NCBI GenBank assembly: GCA_028693555.1
Contig: JAQUVD010000032.1
Span: 1-40,482 of the forward strand
Direction: 5' to 3'
From: Hespellia sp.
Lineage (GTDB): Bacteria > Bacillota > Clostridia > Lachnospirales > Lachnospiraceae
DNA length: 40,482 nucleotides
Both the position numbers and the translations under genes were made by a program. The notes beneath the pieces were generated by a model. That model searched no databases. It was not told where the DNA came from and saw only the letters and a list, made by a program, of their open reading frames with translations. Below are positions 15,625 through 24,553 of this stretch, one piece after another (position 1 is the stretch's first letter; each line of letters starts with the position of its first letter).

Positions 15625-16809
15625 ATGGCAGAGAATCGATCAAAAGAAAAACGAACAAGAAAAAGAAAACCAAAGTTAAAATTGCAGGCATACATTGTCA
15701 GACCATTTTTGATGTGTCTTCTGATTTTTACGGTAGCAAATCTAATATTTCCAACAAAACAGCATTCGGAATCAGAAAACCGCAGTCTGACACAACGTCC
15801 CAAACTGACCTTGTCCTCTGTGCTATCGGGGAGCTTTATGGAGCAGTATGAGAGTTATCAGACCGATCAGTTTATTGGGCGTGACTTTTTCCGCTCGGTT
15901 AAAGTGAGGATTGACAGTCTCAGTGGCAAGAAGGAAGAAAACGGTGTATTTAATGGAAAGAAGGGACAGCTTCTGGAGGATATTGTCGTACCGGATAAGG
16001 AGTCTCTGGACAAGAATCTGGAAGCAATCCGGACATTTCGACAGAGCTTTCCGGATTTGACAGCCAGTATGATCCTGGTGCCGGATGCGGCAGCTGTATT
16101 GGATGATAAGCTGCCATCACTGGCAACGGTAGCGGATCAAAGTGTGCTGATTAAGAGTGTGAAAAGAACCATAGGGGAAGATGTATCCTGGATCGATGCG
16201 GAATCGGTGATGAAGGCTCATAAGAATGAAAAGATATACTATAAGACGGATCATCACTGGACGACGCTTGGAGCATACTATGTATTTCAGGAGTCCGGCG
16301 ATGCGCTTGGAATTCAGTCGAAAGATGAGCAGTCCACCTTTTTACCATATCCGGTGACCACATCGTTCAATGGCTCCCTTGCATCGAAAAGTGGTTATGA
16401 GACAAAAGCAAAAGAACAGATTGATATTTATGTACCACAGGATGATATCCAGGTAGTGGTGAATCAGGTGGAAGAAAAGAAGAAAATCACTTCTTTATAC
16501 AGTTCAGACAATCTGAAATCTAAAGATAAATACATGGTCTTTCTAGGGGGGAATTATGGACTGTTAGATATCAAAACAACCGCGAATTCAGCAAGAAGAC
16601 TGATTGTTTTTAAGGATTCGTATGCTAATTGTTTTATTCCGTTCCTGACACCATACTTCAGAGAGATTGTAGTCGTGGACCCAAGGTATTATTCGGGAAA
16701 TGCAACAGATCTGATGTCAACATACGGAATTACAGACATGTTGTTTTTGTATAATGCCAATACATTTTTTGTAGACAACAATATAAGTGGAGTGTTAACA
16801 GGTGAGTAA
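15625..16809 (+). CDS. DHHW-family protein (AlgJ/AlgX-like SGNH acyltransferase partner)
   Basis: A 394-aa protein with a very basic cytoplasmic start (KEKRTRKRKPK), a signal-anchor helix (about residues 29-46) and an extracellular SGNH-like domain. The hallmark DHHW motif is at residues 209-212 (YKTDHHWTTLGAYY). A second block, FKDSYANCFIPFL (about 330-342), holds the candidate nucleophile Ser. Proteins of this type receive the acyl group from an MBOAT partner and place it on the polymer. It starts 8 bp after the MBOAT stop. Its end overlaps the GTG of the pseudouridine synthase gene by 8 bp. Confidence 0.88.
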   Translation: MAENRSKEKRTRKRKPKLKLQAYIVRPFLMCLLIFTVANLIFPTKQHSESENRSLTQRPKLTLSSVLSGSFMEQYESYQTDQFIGRDFFRSVKVRIDSLSGKKEENGVFNGKKGQLLEDIVVPDKESLDKNLEAIRTFRQSFPDLTASMILVPDAAAVLDDKLPSLATVADQSVLIKSVKRTIGEDVSWIDAESVMKAHKNEKIYYKTDHHWTTLGAYYVFQESGDALGIQSKDEQSTFLPYPVTTSFNGSLASKSGYETKAKEQIDIYVPQDDIQVVVNQVEEKKKITSLYSSDNLKSKDKYMVFLGGNYGLLDIKTTANSARRLIVFKDSYANCFIPFLTPYFREIVVVDPRYYSGNATDLMSTYGITDMLFLYNANTFFVDNNISGVLTGE

Positions 16810-17578
16810 TCAGATAAAGAAAGAATTCAGCAGGCAGAAGGAATCTGTCCGCCTTAATAAATATATGAGTGAGGCAGGAATCTGCTCAAGGCGCGAGGCC
16901 GATAAGATGATTGAGAGTGGGCGCGTATTCGTTGACGGGAAACGTGCAGAAGTCGGGATGAAAATCATTCCCGGTCAGGAAGTGACAGTCGGGAAAAAAA
17001 GAATATCAAAAAAAGACGAGATGGTTGTGCTGGCGGTGAACAAACCGGCTGGAATTGTCTGTACAGAAGAGAAGCGGGAGAGGAAAAGTATCGTCCGCTT
17101 CTTAAATTATCCCATCAGAATTACTTATATTGGGAGACTGGACAAAGATTCTACAGGATTACTGCTTATGACGAACAATGGCGATATTATCAATAAGATG
17201 ATGCGTGCCGGAAATCGTCATGAAAAAGAGTATAAAGTAACGGTAGATAAAGAAATTGACCAGAAATTTATTCAGAAAATGTCTTGTGGTGTCCCGATAC
17301 TCGACACCGTAACACGCCCATGCAAGGTTGAAAAGATTGGAAAATATACATTTTCGATTATCCTGACGCAGGGACTCAATCGTCAGATTCGCAGAATGTG
17401 TGAGGCACTGGGATACAAAGTGAAAGAACTCAAAAGACTGCGAATTATGAATATTGAATTGGGCAATCTAAAAGAAGGCGAATACAGGAAACTCACGGAT
17501 CGGGAACTGAATGAATTATATGAGATGATGAAGGATTCCTCCAACGAGACAGTGAAGACGCCTTATAAAAGAAATTAA
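16802..17578 (+). CDS. rluF: rRNA pseudouridine synthase, RluF/RsuA family
   Basis: A 258-aa enzyme that isomerises a uridine in rRNA. An N-terminal S4 RNA-binding domain (RLNKYMSEAGICSRREADKMI) is followed by the catalytic domain with GRLDKDSTGLLL (nucleophile Asp114) and QGLNRQIRRMCEALGY. The last block resembles RluF (U2604 of 23S rRNA) more than RsuA or RluB, so the symbol is a best guess within the family. The likely start is the GTG at 16802, inside the end of the DHHW gene. It could be co-transcribed with ligA 45 bp downstream. Confidence 0.85.
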   Translation: MSNQIKKEFSRQKESVRLNKYMSEAGICSRREADKMIESGRVFVDGKRAEVGMKIIPGQEVTVGKKRISKKDEMVVLAVNKPAGIVCTEEKRERKSIVRFLNYPIRITYIGRLDKDSTGLLLMTNNGDIINKMMRAGNRHEKEYKVTVDKEIDQKFIQKMSCGVPILDTVTRPCKVEKIGKYTFSIILTQGLNRQIRRMCEALGYKVKELKRLRIMNIELGNLKEGEYRKLTDRELNELYEMMKDSSNETVKTPYKRN

Positions 17579-17623
17579 GCCGCAGATACAAGGATCATCC
17601 GTGGCGGAGAACAGGAGCATACG

Positions 17624-19588
17624 ATGGAACAGAAAACAAAGCGCATGCATGAATTAGTCGAATTATTAAATAAAGCACGTTATACCTATGAACAGGAAAA
17701 TACGGAGATTATGAGCAATCTCGAATATGACAGGCTGTATGATGAGCTTCTTGCGATTGAAAAGGAACTCGGAACTGTCATGACATCCAGCCCGACCGTC
17801 AATGTCGGATATGAGGTTTTAAGTGAACTCCCAAAAGAGCAGCACGAGAAACCCATGCTGTCTTTGGATAAAACAAAGGATGTGGCGAGACTGGCAGAAT
17901 TTATCGGAGATCAGAAAGCTATGATTTCCTGGAAAATGGATGGACTCACCATCGTTCTGACTTACCGGGATGGAGAGCTTGTAAAGGCAGTCACACGTGG
18001 AAATGGAGAGGTCGGAGAGGTCGTAACCAATAATGCGCGGGTCTTTAAGAACATTCCGCTTCACATCGGGTATCAGGGAGAACTGATTCTTAGAGGTGAG
18101 GCTGTGATTGGCTACCATGATTTTGAAAAAATCAATGATGAGATTGAAGATGTCGATGCGAAATACAAAAACCCTAGAAATCTGTGCAGCGGCTCCGTCC
18201 GCCAGTTGAATAATGAGATTACTGCAAAACGAAACGTACAGTTTTTTGCATTTTCGCTCGTCAAAGCAGATGGTGTAGATTTTCAGAACTCGCGGATGCA
18301 GCAGATGAGATGGCTGTCCCTGCAGGGCTTTCAGGTTGTGGAGAACAGACCTGTTACGAGTGAAACCGTGGCAGAGGAGGTTGCATATTTTGCGAACAAG
18401 ATTACGGAAAATGATTTTCCTTCGGATGGTCTTGTTCTCGTCTATGACGATATTGCCTATGGTCAATCCCTGGGTACAACTGCAAAATTTCCGAGAGATT
18501 CTTTTGCGTTTAAGTGGGCGGATGAACTCAAAGAGACGATGCTTTTAGAGATAGAATGGAGCCCTTCCCGCACGGGGCTGATCAATCCGGTCGCAATCTT
18601 TGAACCGGTGGAACTGGAAGGCACTACGGTCAGCAGGGCGAGCGTGCATAATATTAGCATTATGGAAGAGTTGGAACTTGGAGTGGGAGACAAAATCAAG
18701 GTGTATAAAGCAAACATGATTATCCCTCAGATTGCGGAGAACCTGACAAGAAGCGGTGTAAAAGATATTCCTGCGGTCTGTCCGGTGTGCGGCGGCGAGA
18801 CCCGGATTTCACAGGTCAACAATGCAAAATCGCTGTATTGCACGAATCCGGAGTGTCAGGTGAAACATTTGAAATCTTACGCGCTTTTTGTAAGCCGGGA
18901 TGCGTTAAATGTAGATGGATTATCAGAAGCAACGCTGGAAAAGCTGGTCGGAATGGGATTTATCAAGACTTATACGGATCTGTTTCATCTGGATCGCTAT
19001 GCGGATGAGATCAAAGAGATGGAAGGCCTGGGTGAGAAATCCTACACAAAATTACAAAAAAGTATTGAGTCGGCACGAACGACGACACTTCCAAAGCTCA
19101 TATACGGGCTTGGAATTGCAAATGTCGGGCTTGCAAATGCAAAGGTGATTTGCAGAGCATTTGGATTTGAAGTGGAAAAAATTGTGCATGCATCGGTAGA
19201 TGAATTAAGTGAGATTGACGGTGTGGGAGCGGTCATAGCGAAAGCATTTGTAGACTATTTTGCAGATGAGCATCATCTGGAGGTGTTCTATCAGGTGCTG
19301 GCTGAGCTGCAGATTCCAAAAGAAGAGATGGATGAGACGGAACAGATCTTTGCGGGAATCAATTTCGTAATTACCGGAAGCGTGGAATATTTCTCCAATC
19401 GCTCGGAAATGAAGGAGTTGATTGAAGCAAAGGGTGGGAAGGTGACAGGATCAGTGACTTCAAAGACGAATTATCTGATCAATAATGATGTGAATTCCAC
19501 TTCGTCTAAGAATAAGAAAGCAAGAGATCTCGGCGTTGCTATTATTTCTGAAGCGGATTTCTTAAAATTGTGTGATGAAACCCTTTAA
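17624..19588 (+). CDS. ligA: NAD-dependent DNA ligase LigA
   Basis: A 654-aa replicative and repair ligase. The N-terminal Ia domain is followed by the adenylation domain with the nucleophile Lys104 in WKMDG and downstream TRGNGEVGE. The more usual context is K-(I/L/V)-DG after an acidic or Pro residue, so this is a divergent clostridial form. An OB fold follows. The four-Cys zinc finger is CPVC...CTNPEC (from about residue 386). Helix-hairpin-helix repeats include GLGEKSYTKL and EIDGVGAVIAKAF. A C-terminal BRCT domain (about 575-654) begins FAGINFVITGS. All domains are present at full length. The Shine-Dalgarno is AGGAG. Confidence 0.93.
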   Translation: MEQKTKRMHELVELLNKARYTYEQENTEIMSNLEYDRLYDELLAIEKELGTVMTSSPTVNVGYEVLSELPKEQHEKPMLSLDKTKDVARLAEFIGDQKAMISWKMDGLTIVLTYRDGELVKAVTRGNGEVGEVVTNNARVFKNIPLHIGYQGELILRGEAVIGYHDFEKINDEIEDVDAKYKNPRNLCSGSVRQLNNEITAKRNVQFFAFSLVKADGVDFQNSRMQQMRWLSLQGFQVVENRPVTSETVAEEVAYFANKITENDFPSDGLVLVYDDIAYGQSLGTTAKFPRDSFAFKWADELKETMLLEIEWSPSRTGLINPVAIFEPVELEGTTVSRASVHNISIMEELELGVGDKIKVYKANMIIPQIAENLTRSGVKDIPAVCPVCGGETRISQVNNAKSLYCTNPECQVKHLKSYALFVSRDALNVDGLSEATLEKLVGMGFIKTYTDLFHLDRYADEIKEMEGLGEKSYTKLQKSIESARTTTLPKLIYGLGIANVGLANAKVICRAFGFEVEKIVHASVDELSEIDGVGAVIAKAFVDYFADEHHLEVFYQVLAELQIPKEEMDETEQIFAGINFVITGSVEYFSNRSEMKELIEAKGGKVTGSVTSKTNYLINNDVNSTSSKNKKARDLGVAIISEADFLKLCDETL

Positions 19589-19627
19589 ATTCTAAACAGA
19601 TGGGGCATTTGTTTAGAAAAACTTCAC

Positions 19628-19656
19628 TTGTTTCCCTATACCGGACGCGATATAAT
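19628..19656 (+). promoter_or_regulatory. Promoter of clpX
   Basis: TTGTTT (19628-19633) and a perfect TATAAT (19651-19656) are 17 bp apart, 32 bp before the start codon, with AGAAAGAAGG as Shine-Dalgarno. Confidence 0.7.
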
Positions 19657-19687
19657 AGACCCATGAATTTAGAAAGAAGGTAGAATC

Positions 19688-21220
19688 ATGTCAGATTTTG
19701 AACATAAAGATACAGATGATGTAATTGATGTGGAAGCCACAATTACGGAAGAACAGGACGATAACAAGCATGTGCAGGACTTTCGCGAGGTGATTCCATC
19801 GGAGGAGTCAGGAAAAGATACGCAGCTTGAGAGCCAGGAGAAAGAGAAGGAAGATGACGGATATGAGAAGATCTGTTTCATCTGTCACAGACCGGAGAGC
19901 GAAGCCGGGAAGATGATTGACCTGCCGAACAACATTACAGTATGCTCGGACTGCATGCAGAGAAGCTTTGATGCGATGACGAATTCGAACATCGATTATA
20001 ATGATATGCTCAAGAATATTAACATTCCCGGAATGCAGATTATCAACATGGCAGATTTAGAGAATGCCACCCCGAAGAATCAGAAGATTAAGAAGAAAAA
20101 GAAGGGGGAGAAGGTAGATATTGGAATCGACATCCGAGATATCCCGGCACCTCACCAGATTAAGGGAAGCCTCGATGAATATGTAATCGGACAGGAATAT
20201 GCGAAGAAAGCAATGTCAGTTGCTGTGTACAATCATTACAAGAGAGTTGCAACTGATACCATGGACGATATTGAGATCGAAAAATCGAATATGTTAATGA
20301 TCGGACCAACAGGAAGTGGAAAGACATTTCTTGTTAAGACACTTGCCAGACTTCTCGATGTGCCTCTTGCAATTACAGATGCGACATCGCTGACCGAAGC
20401 GGGTTACATCGGAGACGATATTGAGAGTGTTGTATCGAAGCTGCTTGCGGCGGCAGATAATGATGTGGACAAAGCGGAGCGCGGGATTATCTTTATTGAT
20501 GAGATTGATAAGATTGCCAAGAAGAAGAATTCCAGCCAGAGGGATGTCAGTGGAGAATCGGTTCAGCAGGGAATGTTAAAACTGTTAGAAGGCAGTGAGG
20601 TTGAAGTGCCGGTCGGTGCGAACAGCAAGAATGCGATGGTACCGATGACGACCGTGAACACGAAGAATATCTTATTTATCTGCGGCGGAGCATTCCCGGA
20701 TCTTGAGGAGATTATCAAAGAGCGTTTGACCAACGACAGTTCGATGGGATTTAATTCCGATCTGAAGGATAAATTTGACGAGGATAAAGATATCTTATCC
20801 AAGGTTACGGTGGAGGATTTAAGAAGCTTTGGTATGATTCCGGAGTTTATCGGTCGACTTCCAATTATCTTCACGTTGAAGGGATTGGATGAGGACATGC
20901 TGGTCAAGATCCTGAGGGAACCAAAGAATGCAATTTTAAAACAATATCAGAAACTGCTTGCTTTGGATGAAGTGAAACTGGAATTTGACGAAGAATCGCT
21001 TCGTGAAATTGCCAAGAAGGCAATCAAAAAAGACACCGGAGCAAGAGCGCTGCGTGCAATCATTGAAGAATTCATGCTGGATATCATGTATGAGATTCCG
21101 AAGGATGACAACATTGGAGAGGTCACGATTACCAAAGACTATATTCTTGGTACCGGTGGTCCAATCATCAATATGCGCAGTCAGGAAGTACATAGAATCG
21201 AGAAAAAAGCGGCACAATAA
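19688..21220 (+). CDS. clpX: ATP-dependent Clp protease ATPase subunit ClpX, N-terminally extended
   Basis: A 510-aa AAA+ unfoldase that feeds substrates to ClpP. Usual ClpX is about 420 aa; this one adds an acidic tail of about 55 residues before the zinc finger (CFICH with Cys63 and Cys66, then VCSDC) and a Lys-rich linker (IKKKKKGEK) before the AAA module. Walker A is GPTGSGKT (about 206-213), Walker B IIFIDEIDK (about 267-275), with sensor and pore segments following, then GRLPIIFTL. No clpP lies nearby, so it may be a second, specialised ClpX or the main one at an unlinked site. The gene has its own promoter and a clear terminator. Confidence 0.92.
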   Translation: MSDFEHKDTDDVIDVEATITEEQDDNKHVQDFREVIPSEESGKDTQLESQEKEKEDDGYEKICFICHRPESEAGKMIDLPNNITVCSDCMQRSFDAMTNSNIDYNDMLKNINIPGMQIINMADLENATPKNQKIKKKKKGEKVDIGIDIRDIPAPHQIKGSLDEYVIGQEYAKKAMSVAVYNHYKRVATDTMDDIEIEKSNMLMIGPTGSGKTFLVKTLARLLDVPLAITDATSLTEAGYIGDDIESVVSKLLAAADNDVDKAERGIIFIDEIDKIAKKKNSSQRDVSGESVQQGMLKLLEGSEVEVPVGANSKNAMVPMTTVNTKNILFICGGAFPDLEEIIKERLTNDSSMGFNSDLKDKFDEDKDILSKVTVEDLRSFGMIPEFIGRLPIIFTLKGLDEDMLVKILREPKNAILKQYQKLLALDEVKLEFDEESLREIAKKAIKKDTGARALRAIIEEFMLDIMYEIPKDDNIGEVTITKDYILGTGGPIINMRSQEVHRIEKKAAQ

Positions 21221-21229
21221 GAAGAGATG

Positions 21230-21271
21230 AAAAGACTATGATTATGTAACACTCTGATCATGGTCTTTTTT
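21230..21271 (+). terminator. Terminator of clpX
   Basis: AAAAGACTATGAT (21230-21242) pairs with ATCATGGTCTTTT (21257-21269), followed by a T run. Confidence 0.85.
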
Positions 21272-21323
21272 GCTGGAAATTCATATAATATAAAGATTGT
21301 TTTTCTATTAGAAGGGATAGAAG

Positions 21324-23027
21324 ATGACCGACGACTTATGCAGGGAACGGATTCTTTCTCAGGAATACCGTGATTTTATTGTAACGAAAACAAGACCGCC
21401 ATATTTTCTTGATATTCCAACGGAACAGCTTTGTGAGCAGAAGATGGATTTCGATTATAGCTGCGCCTATCTGGAAGGGTCACAGGCAGAACCGATGACA
21501 ATTGCAAAGTTTTCCTATCCGGCAATACCGAAATGTTATACGCTTCTGGATATGGAGGCGATGAATCAGGCCGGAATTATAAGTGTACAGAACTATCCGA
21601 CACTTCAATTACAGGGGAAAAATGTCATGATCGGATTTGTGGATACCGGAATTGACTATCAAAATCCGATTTTTCAAAATCTGGATGGCACAACAAGAAT
21701 TGCAGCAATATGGGATCAGACGATACAGGCGGGAGAACCGCCGGAAGAACTCCTATATGGCACGATCTATGAGGAAGATATGATTAATGCGGCTTTGCAG
21801 TCGGATGATCCTAAGAAGATTGTCCCCTCGGAGGATCAGCAGGGGCATGGGACATTTGTTGCAAGTCTTGCGGCAGGCAGTGCGGACCCGGAGGCTCAGT
21901 TTATCGGAGCTGCTCCGGAATGTACCATTGCAGTGGTAAAGCTCAAGGAAGCAAAGACCTATCTGCGCAGCTTTTATTATATCAAAGAGGAAGCTCCCTG
22001 TTATCAGGAAAACGATATCATGTTCGGCCTCAAATTCTTAAACAGACTGGCACAAGAGCGGAAGATGCCTCTTGTAATCTGCGTGGCCCTCGGTAGCAAT
22101 ATGGGCGGACATGATGGCACACTTCCGCTTCCTGCGGTGCTTTCACTCTACGCACTGCAGGGAGACCGCGGAGTCGTAATTGCAGGCGGGAACGAAGCAA
22201 ATAAAAGACATCATTTTGCCGGAAAAATCGAAAACCCCATGGATGAGATTACCGTGGAAATCCGGTCCGATGGAAATAATGAGGGCTTTTCGATGGAGCT
22301 TTGGAGCGATATTCCCAATCTGTTTACCGTAACACTAATCTCTCCCACTGGGGAGAGTACATCGAATATACCAATCCGGGCGGGTGCAAGCACGGTGTTT
22401 TCTTTCCTGCTTGAGAAAACAAATGTCTATATTGATTATCGAGTCTTAGTGGAGCGCACGAATTCAGAACTTATATTTTTCCGCTTTGATAAGCCGACGA
22501 CCGGAATCTGGAAGGTTATTGTGAAAGCGCAGGAAATCGCAGATGGCATATTTCATATCTGGCTTCCTGTGACGGAATTTCTGACCGGGGAAGCATATTT
22601 CCTCCAATCAGATCCGAATGAGACACTCACGAACCCCTCCAACGCGCTTGCACCAACTACGGTTGCTTTCTATGATGGTGCAGTTCAATCGGTCGCAATC
22701 CAGTCAGGAAGAGGATTTACAAGAAAACAGGAAATCAAGCCCGATTTTGCAGCACCGGGGGTGAACGTGCTGGGTGCAACAAACGATGGACGATTTGTAA
22801 GACGCACAGGCTCCAGCATAGCGGCAGGAATCACAGCGGGGGCGATGGCACTTTTGATGGAATGGATTATATACCAGAGAGGCGGAGAAGGCATTGATTC
22901 GGTTCAGCTAAAGAGCCTGATGATACTTGGGGCAAAGAGAAATACAAGAATGTCGTATCCGAATCGGGAATGGGGATATGGGACACTTGATTTGTATCAT
23001 ACATTTGAAGTGTCAAGGCGTCTGTAG
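21324..23027 (+). CDS. S8-family subtilisin-like serine peptidase (Csp-like)
   Basis: A 567-aa subtilase with a complete triad: Asp107 (GFVDTGIDY), His175 (GHGTFVASLAAG) and Ser498 (RTGSSIAAG). A large insertion between the His and Ser blocks (about residues 290-430) resembles the jelly-roll domain of clostridial Csp germination proteases. No signal peptide is evident, so it acts in the cytoplasm or, by analogy, in spores or at the cell surface by another route. Clostridia often carry several such proteins, some of which have lost catalytic residues; this one has not. TATAAT at 21284-21289 may be its -10, but no good -35 accompanies it. AGAAGGGATAG is the Shine-Dalgarno. Confidence 0.88.
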   Translation: MTDDLCRERILSQEYRDFIVTKTRPPYFLDIPTEQLCEQKMDFDYSCAYLEGSQAEPMTIAKFSYPAIPKCYTLLDMEAMNQAGIISVQNYPTLQLQGKNVMIGFVDTGIDYQNPIFQNLDGTTRIAAIWDQTIQAGEPPEELLYGTIYEEDMINAALQSDDPKKIVPSEDQQGHGTFVASLAAGSADPEAQFIGAAPECTIAVVKLKEAKTYLRSFYYIKEEAPCYQENDIMFGLKFLNRLAQERKMPLVICVALGSNMGGHDGTLPLPAVLSLYALQGDRGVVIAGGNEANKRHHFAGKIENPMDEITVEIRSDGNNEGFSMELWSDIPNLFTVTLISPTGESTSNIPIRAGASTVFSFLLEKTNVYIDYRVLVERTNSELIFFRFDKPTTGIWKVIVKAQEIADGIFHIWLPVTEFLTGEAYFLQSDPNETLTNPSNALAPTTVAFYDGAVQSVAIQSGRGFTRKQEIKPDFAAPGVNVLGATNDGRFVRRTGSSIAAGITAGAMALLMEWIIYQRGGEGIDSVQLKSLMILGAKRNTRMSYPNREWGYGTLDLYHTFEVSRRL

Positions 23028-23033
23028 TATAAT
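23005..23033 (+). promoter_or_regulatory. Promoter of the small coiled-coil/LspA-like pair
   Basis: TTGAAG (23005-23010) and TATAAT (23028-23033) are 17 bp apart, straddling the end of the peptidase gene and lying 34 bp before the next start codon. Confidence 0.6.
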
Positions 23034-23066
23034 AAGAATATCGAAAAACGAAAGGAGTCTTAAGCT

Positions 23067-23357
23067 ATGAATGATACATTGGAAGATTTAGGAAAGAAAC
23101 TGTCGGAGACCGCGGATGCATTTGCAGGCAGGGCGAATGATTTGATGGAGATTCAGAAATTGAAGAATCAGATTCGAACATTGAAAAGAAGCAATCAGCG
23201 TGATTATTCGGACATTGGAAAGATGTACTATGAGAAATACAAAGCCGGAGAGGTCATTGATGCGGAGGCTGCGACACTCTGTGAGGCAATTTCAGGAAGA
23301 GAAGGACAGATTGCAGGCTTCGAACAGGATGTTGAGATTCGGAAAGAGACAATCTAA
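23067..23357 (+). CDS. Small coiled-coil protein of unknown function
   Basis: A 96-aa soluble, highly charged protein with no signal peptide. Residues about 5-55 and 72-95 have heptad-like spacing and look like two coiled-coil helices around a short turn (YYEKYKAGEVID). No cysteine or catalytic motif is visible. AAAGGAG precedes the ATG. It is followed 12 bp later by the LspA-like gene, so the two share an mRNA. I do not recognise the family beyond similar small proteins in Lachnospiraceae. Confidence 0.7.
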   Translation: MNDTLEDLGKKLSETADAFAGRANDLMEIQKLKNQIRTLKRSNQRDYSDIGKMYYEKYKAGEVIDAEAATLCEAISGREGQIAGFEQDVEIRKETI

Positions 23358-23369
23358 GAAGGAGAACAT

Positions 23370-23849
23370 ATGCTGATATTGTTATTAATGAGCCTGACTT
23401 TGATTCTGGCACTTGTAGATATTGTGATTAAGTTTTACGTGGAAGGGAATGTTGCCAGAGGTGAGACTCATGAGATCTTAGATGGCAAGGTCGAGATACG
23501 TAAAGTGTATAACAAAGGTTTCGCGCTTAACCTGATGGAGAACCACGCTGAGGATGTCCGTGTAATTTCAGCGTTTACGGCTGTGATCCTCACGATTTAT
23601 CAGTGTCTGACGCTTCTGCGAAAAAAACATACTGCAAAGAAGATAGGACTGTCATTGATGACTGCCGGTGCATGGAGCAATACCTTTGACCGCTGGGTTC
23701 GAAAATATGTCATTGATTACATCGGATTTAAGACGAAATCAGAGAAGCTGAATCAACTGACCTTCAATCTGGGAGATTTCTTTATCGGAGCAGGTGGCGT
23801 ACTGATGCTGCTGTCATTACTTTTTCAAAAATCAGGAAAGAAAAAATAA
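23370..23849 (+). CDS. LspA-like lipoprotein signal peptidase homologue (divergent)
   Basis: A 159-aa four-helix membrane protein. The layout matches signal peptidase II, which cleaves the signal peptide of diacylated prolipoproteins. The helices are at about 1-18, 60-80, 90-105 and 132-152. The conserved segments are altered: NKGFALN stands where NxGAAF is usual. The two catalytic Asp residues are kept, in NTFDRW (about 106) and FNLGDFFIGAGG (about 135). It may be a second, specialised LspA. It is paired with the small coiled-coil gene and ends at a strong terminator. Confidence 0.75.
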   Translation: MLILLLMSLTLILALVDIVIKFYVEGNVARGETHEILDGKVEIRKVYNKGFALNLMENHAEDVRVISAFTAVILTIYQCLTLLRKKHTAKKIGLSLMTAGAWSNTFDRWVRKYVIDYIGFKTKSEKLNQLTFNLGDFFIGAGGVLMLLSLLFQKSGKKK

Positions 23850-23898
23850 AAAAAATGCTATTCTCACAGGAAACAAGGTGAAAGAATAGCATTTTTTA
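23849..23898. terminator. Bidirectional terminator between lspA-like and tetR genes
   Basis: AAAAAATGCTATTCTCAC pairs with GTGAAAGAATAGCATTTTTT (one extra A bulged). A-runs and T-runs on both sides serve both convergent genes. Confidence 0.88.
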
Positions 23899-23903
23899 TT
23901 TGT

Positions 23904-24503
23904 TTAAAGGTTTGGGCTCTCGAGGATACCGTCCGGATGGTATATTCCGTTGATACCGTTCATAATCAGCTTGTAAACAGATTCGATGTTCTCGTCTGTT
24001 GGTTCCAGATTCCCATGTGCGAACCGTATGGCAAAATTGATGGTGGTCTCAATCATGAAAACCCAGAAAATATCAGGATTGATCTTGAAAAATTTCATAT
24101 ATATCATCAAAAATTTCGTGAAAAATCCAAAGGACTTATTCTGACCTTGCATTACTTCCGTTGTATAGTAGGAAGAGCGGCGAAACTGAAAATAGAAGCT
24201 TGCGTTGTCTCCGTGTGTGATCAAATACTTAAAAGAGGCAGACCACATCGTGTGAATCGAATCAGAAAAGTCTGATACATGAAAAGGCACAGCTTTTAAA
24301 GTCGCATCAATCTCACTGTCTATGGAATAGAGACAGTCAACAAGAAGTGCGGCTTTGTTCGGATAATTATTAAAAATAGTTCCTTCAGAAATGCCCATCA
24401 TATCGGCGGCTTTCTTGGTTGTGAAGTTCTCAAGACCAATCTCAGCAACGCACGAGATAGTGGCATCCTGAATCATTTGTTGGGTAATTGTTTTTTTTCT
24501 CAT
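23904..24503 (-). CDS. TetR/AcrR-family transcriptional regulator
   Basis: A 199-aa repressor-type protein. The N-terminal helix-turn-helix spans about residues 5-52 (TTKKAADMMGISEGTIFNNYPNKAALL, the family's YxxK signature as NNYPNK). The rest is a helical ligand-binding and dimerisation domain rich in Phe and Tyr, with no family-specific motif that would reveal the ligand. The Shine-Dalgarno is weak. It is convergent with the lspA-like gene and downstream of the dehydrogenase gene on the same strand (50 bp apart), so it could be co-transcribed with, and regulate, that gene. Confidence 0.88.
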   Translation of the reverse strand: MRKKTITQQMIQDATISCVAEIGLENFTTKKAADMMGISEGTIFNNYPNKAALLVDCLYSIDSEIDATLKAVPFHVSDFSDSIHTMWSASFKYLITHGDNASFYFQFRRSSYYTTEVMQGQNKSFGFFTKFLMIYMKFFKINPDIFWVFMIETTINFAIRFAHGNLEPTDENIESVYKLIMNGINGIYHPDGILESPNL

Positions 24504-24553
24504 ATCTCTATTTTACATGGATTTAGAAAAAATACAATATGCAAAATAAAAAA

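Noticed and set aside
17819-18466. A 215-codon minus-strand frame inside ligA
   Set aside because: It lies wholly within the adenylation domain coding region of ligA and shows no domain.
21284-21289. TATAAT upstream of the subtilase gene as a complete promoter
   Set aside because: The -10 is perfect, but no acceptable -35 or extended -10 accompanies it, so it is noted only within the gene entry.
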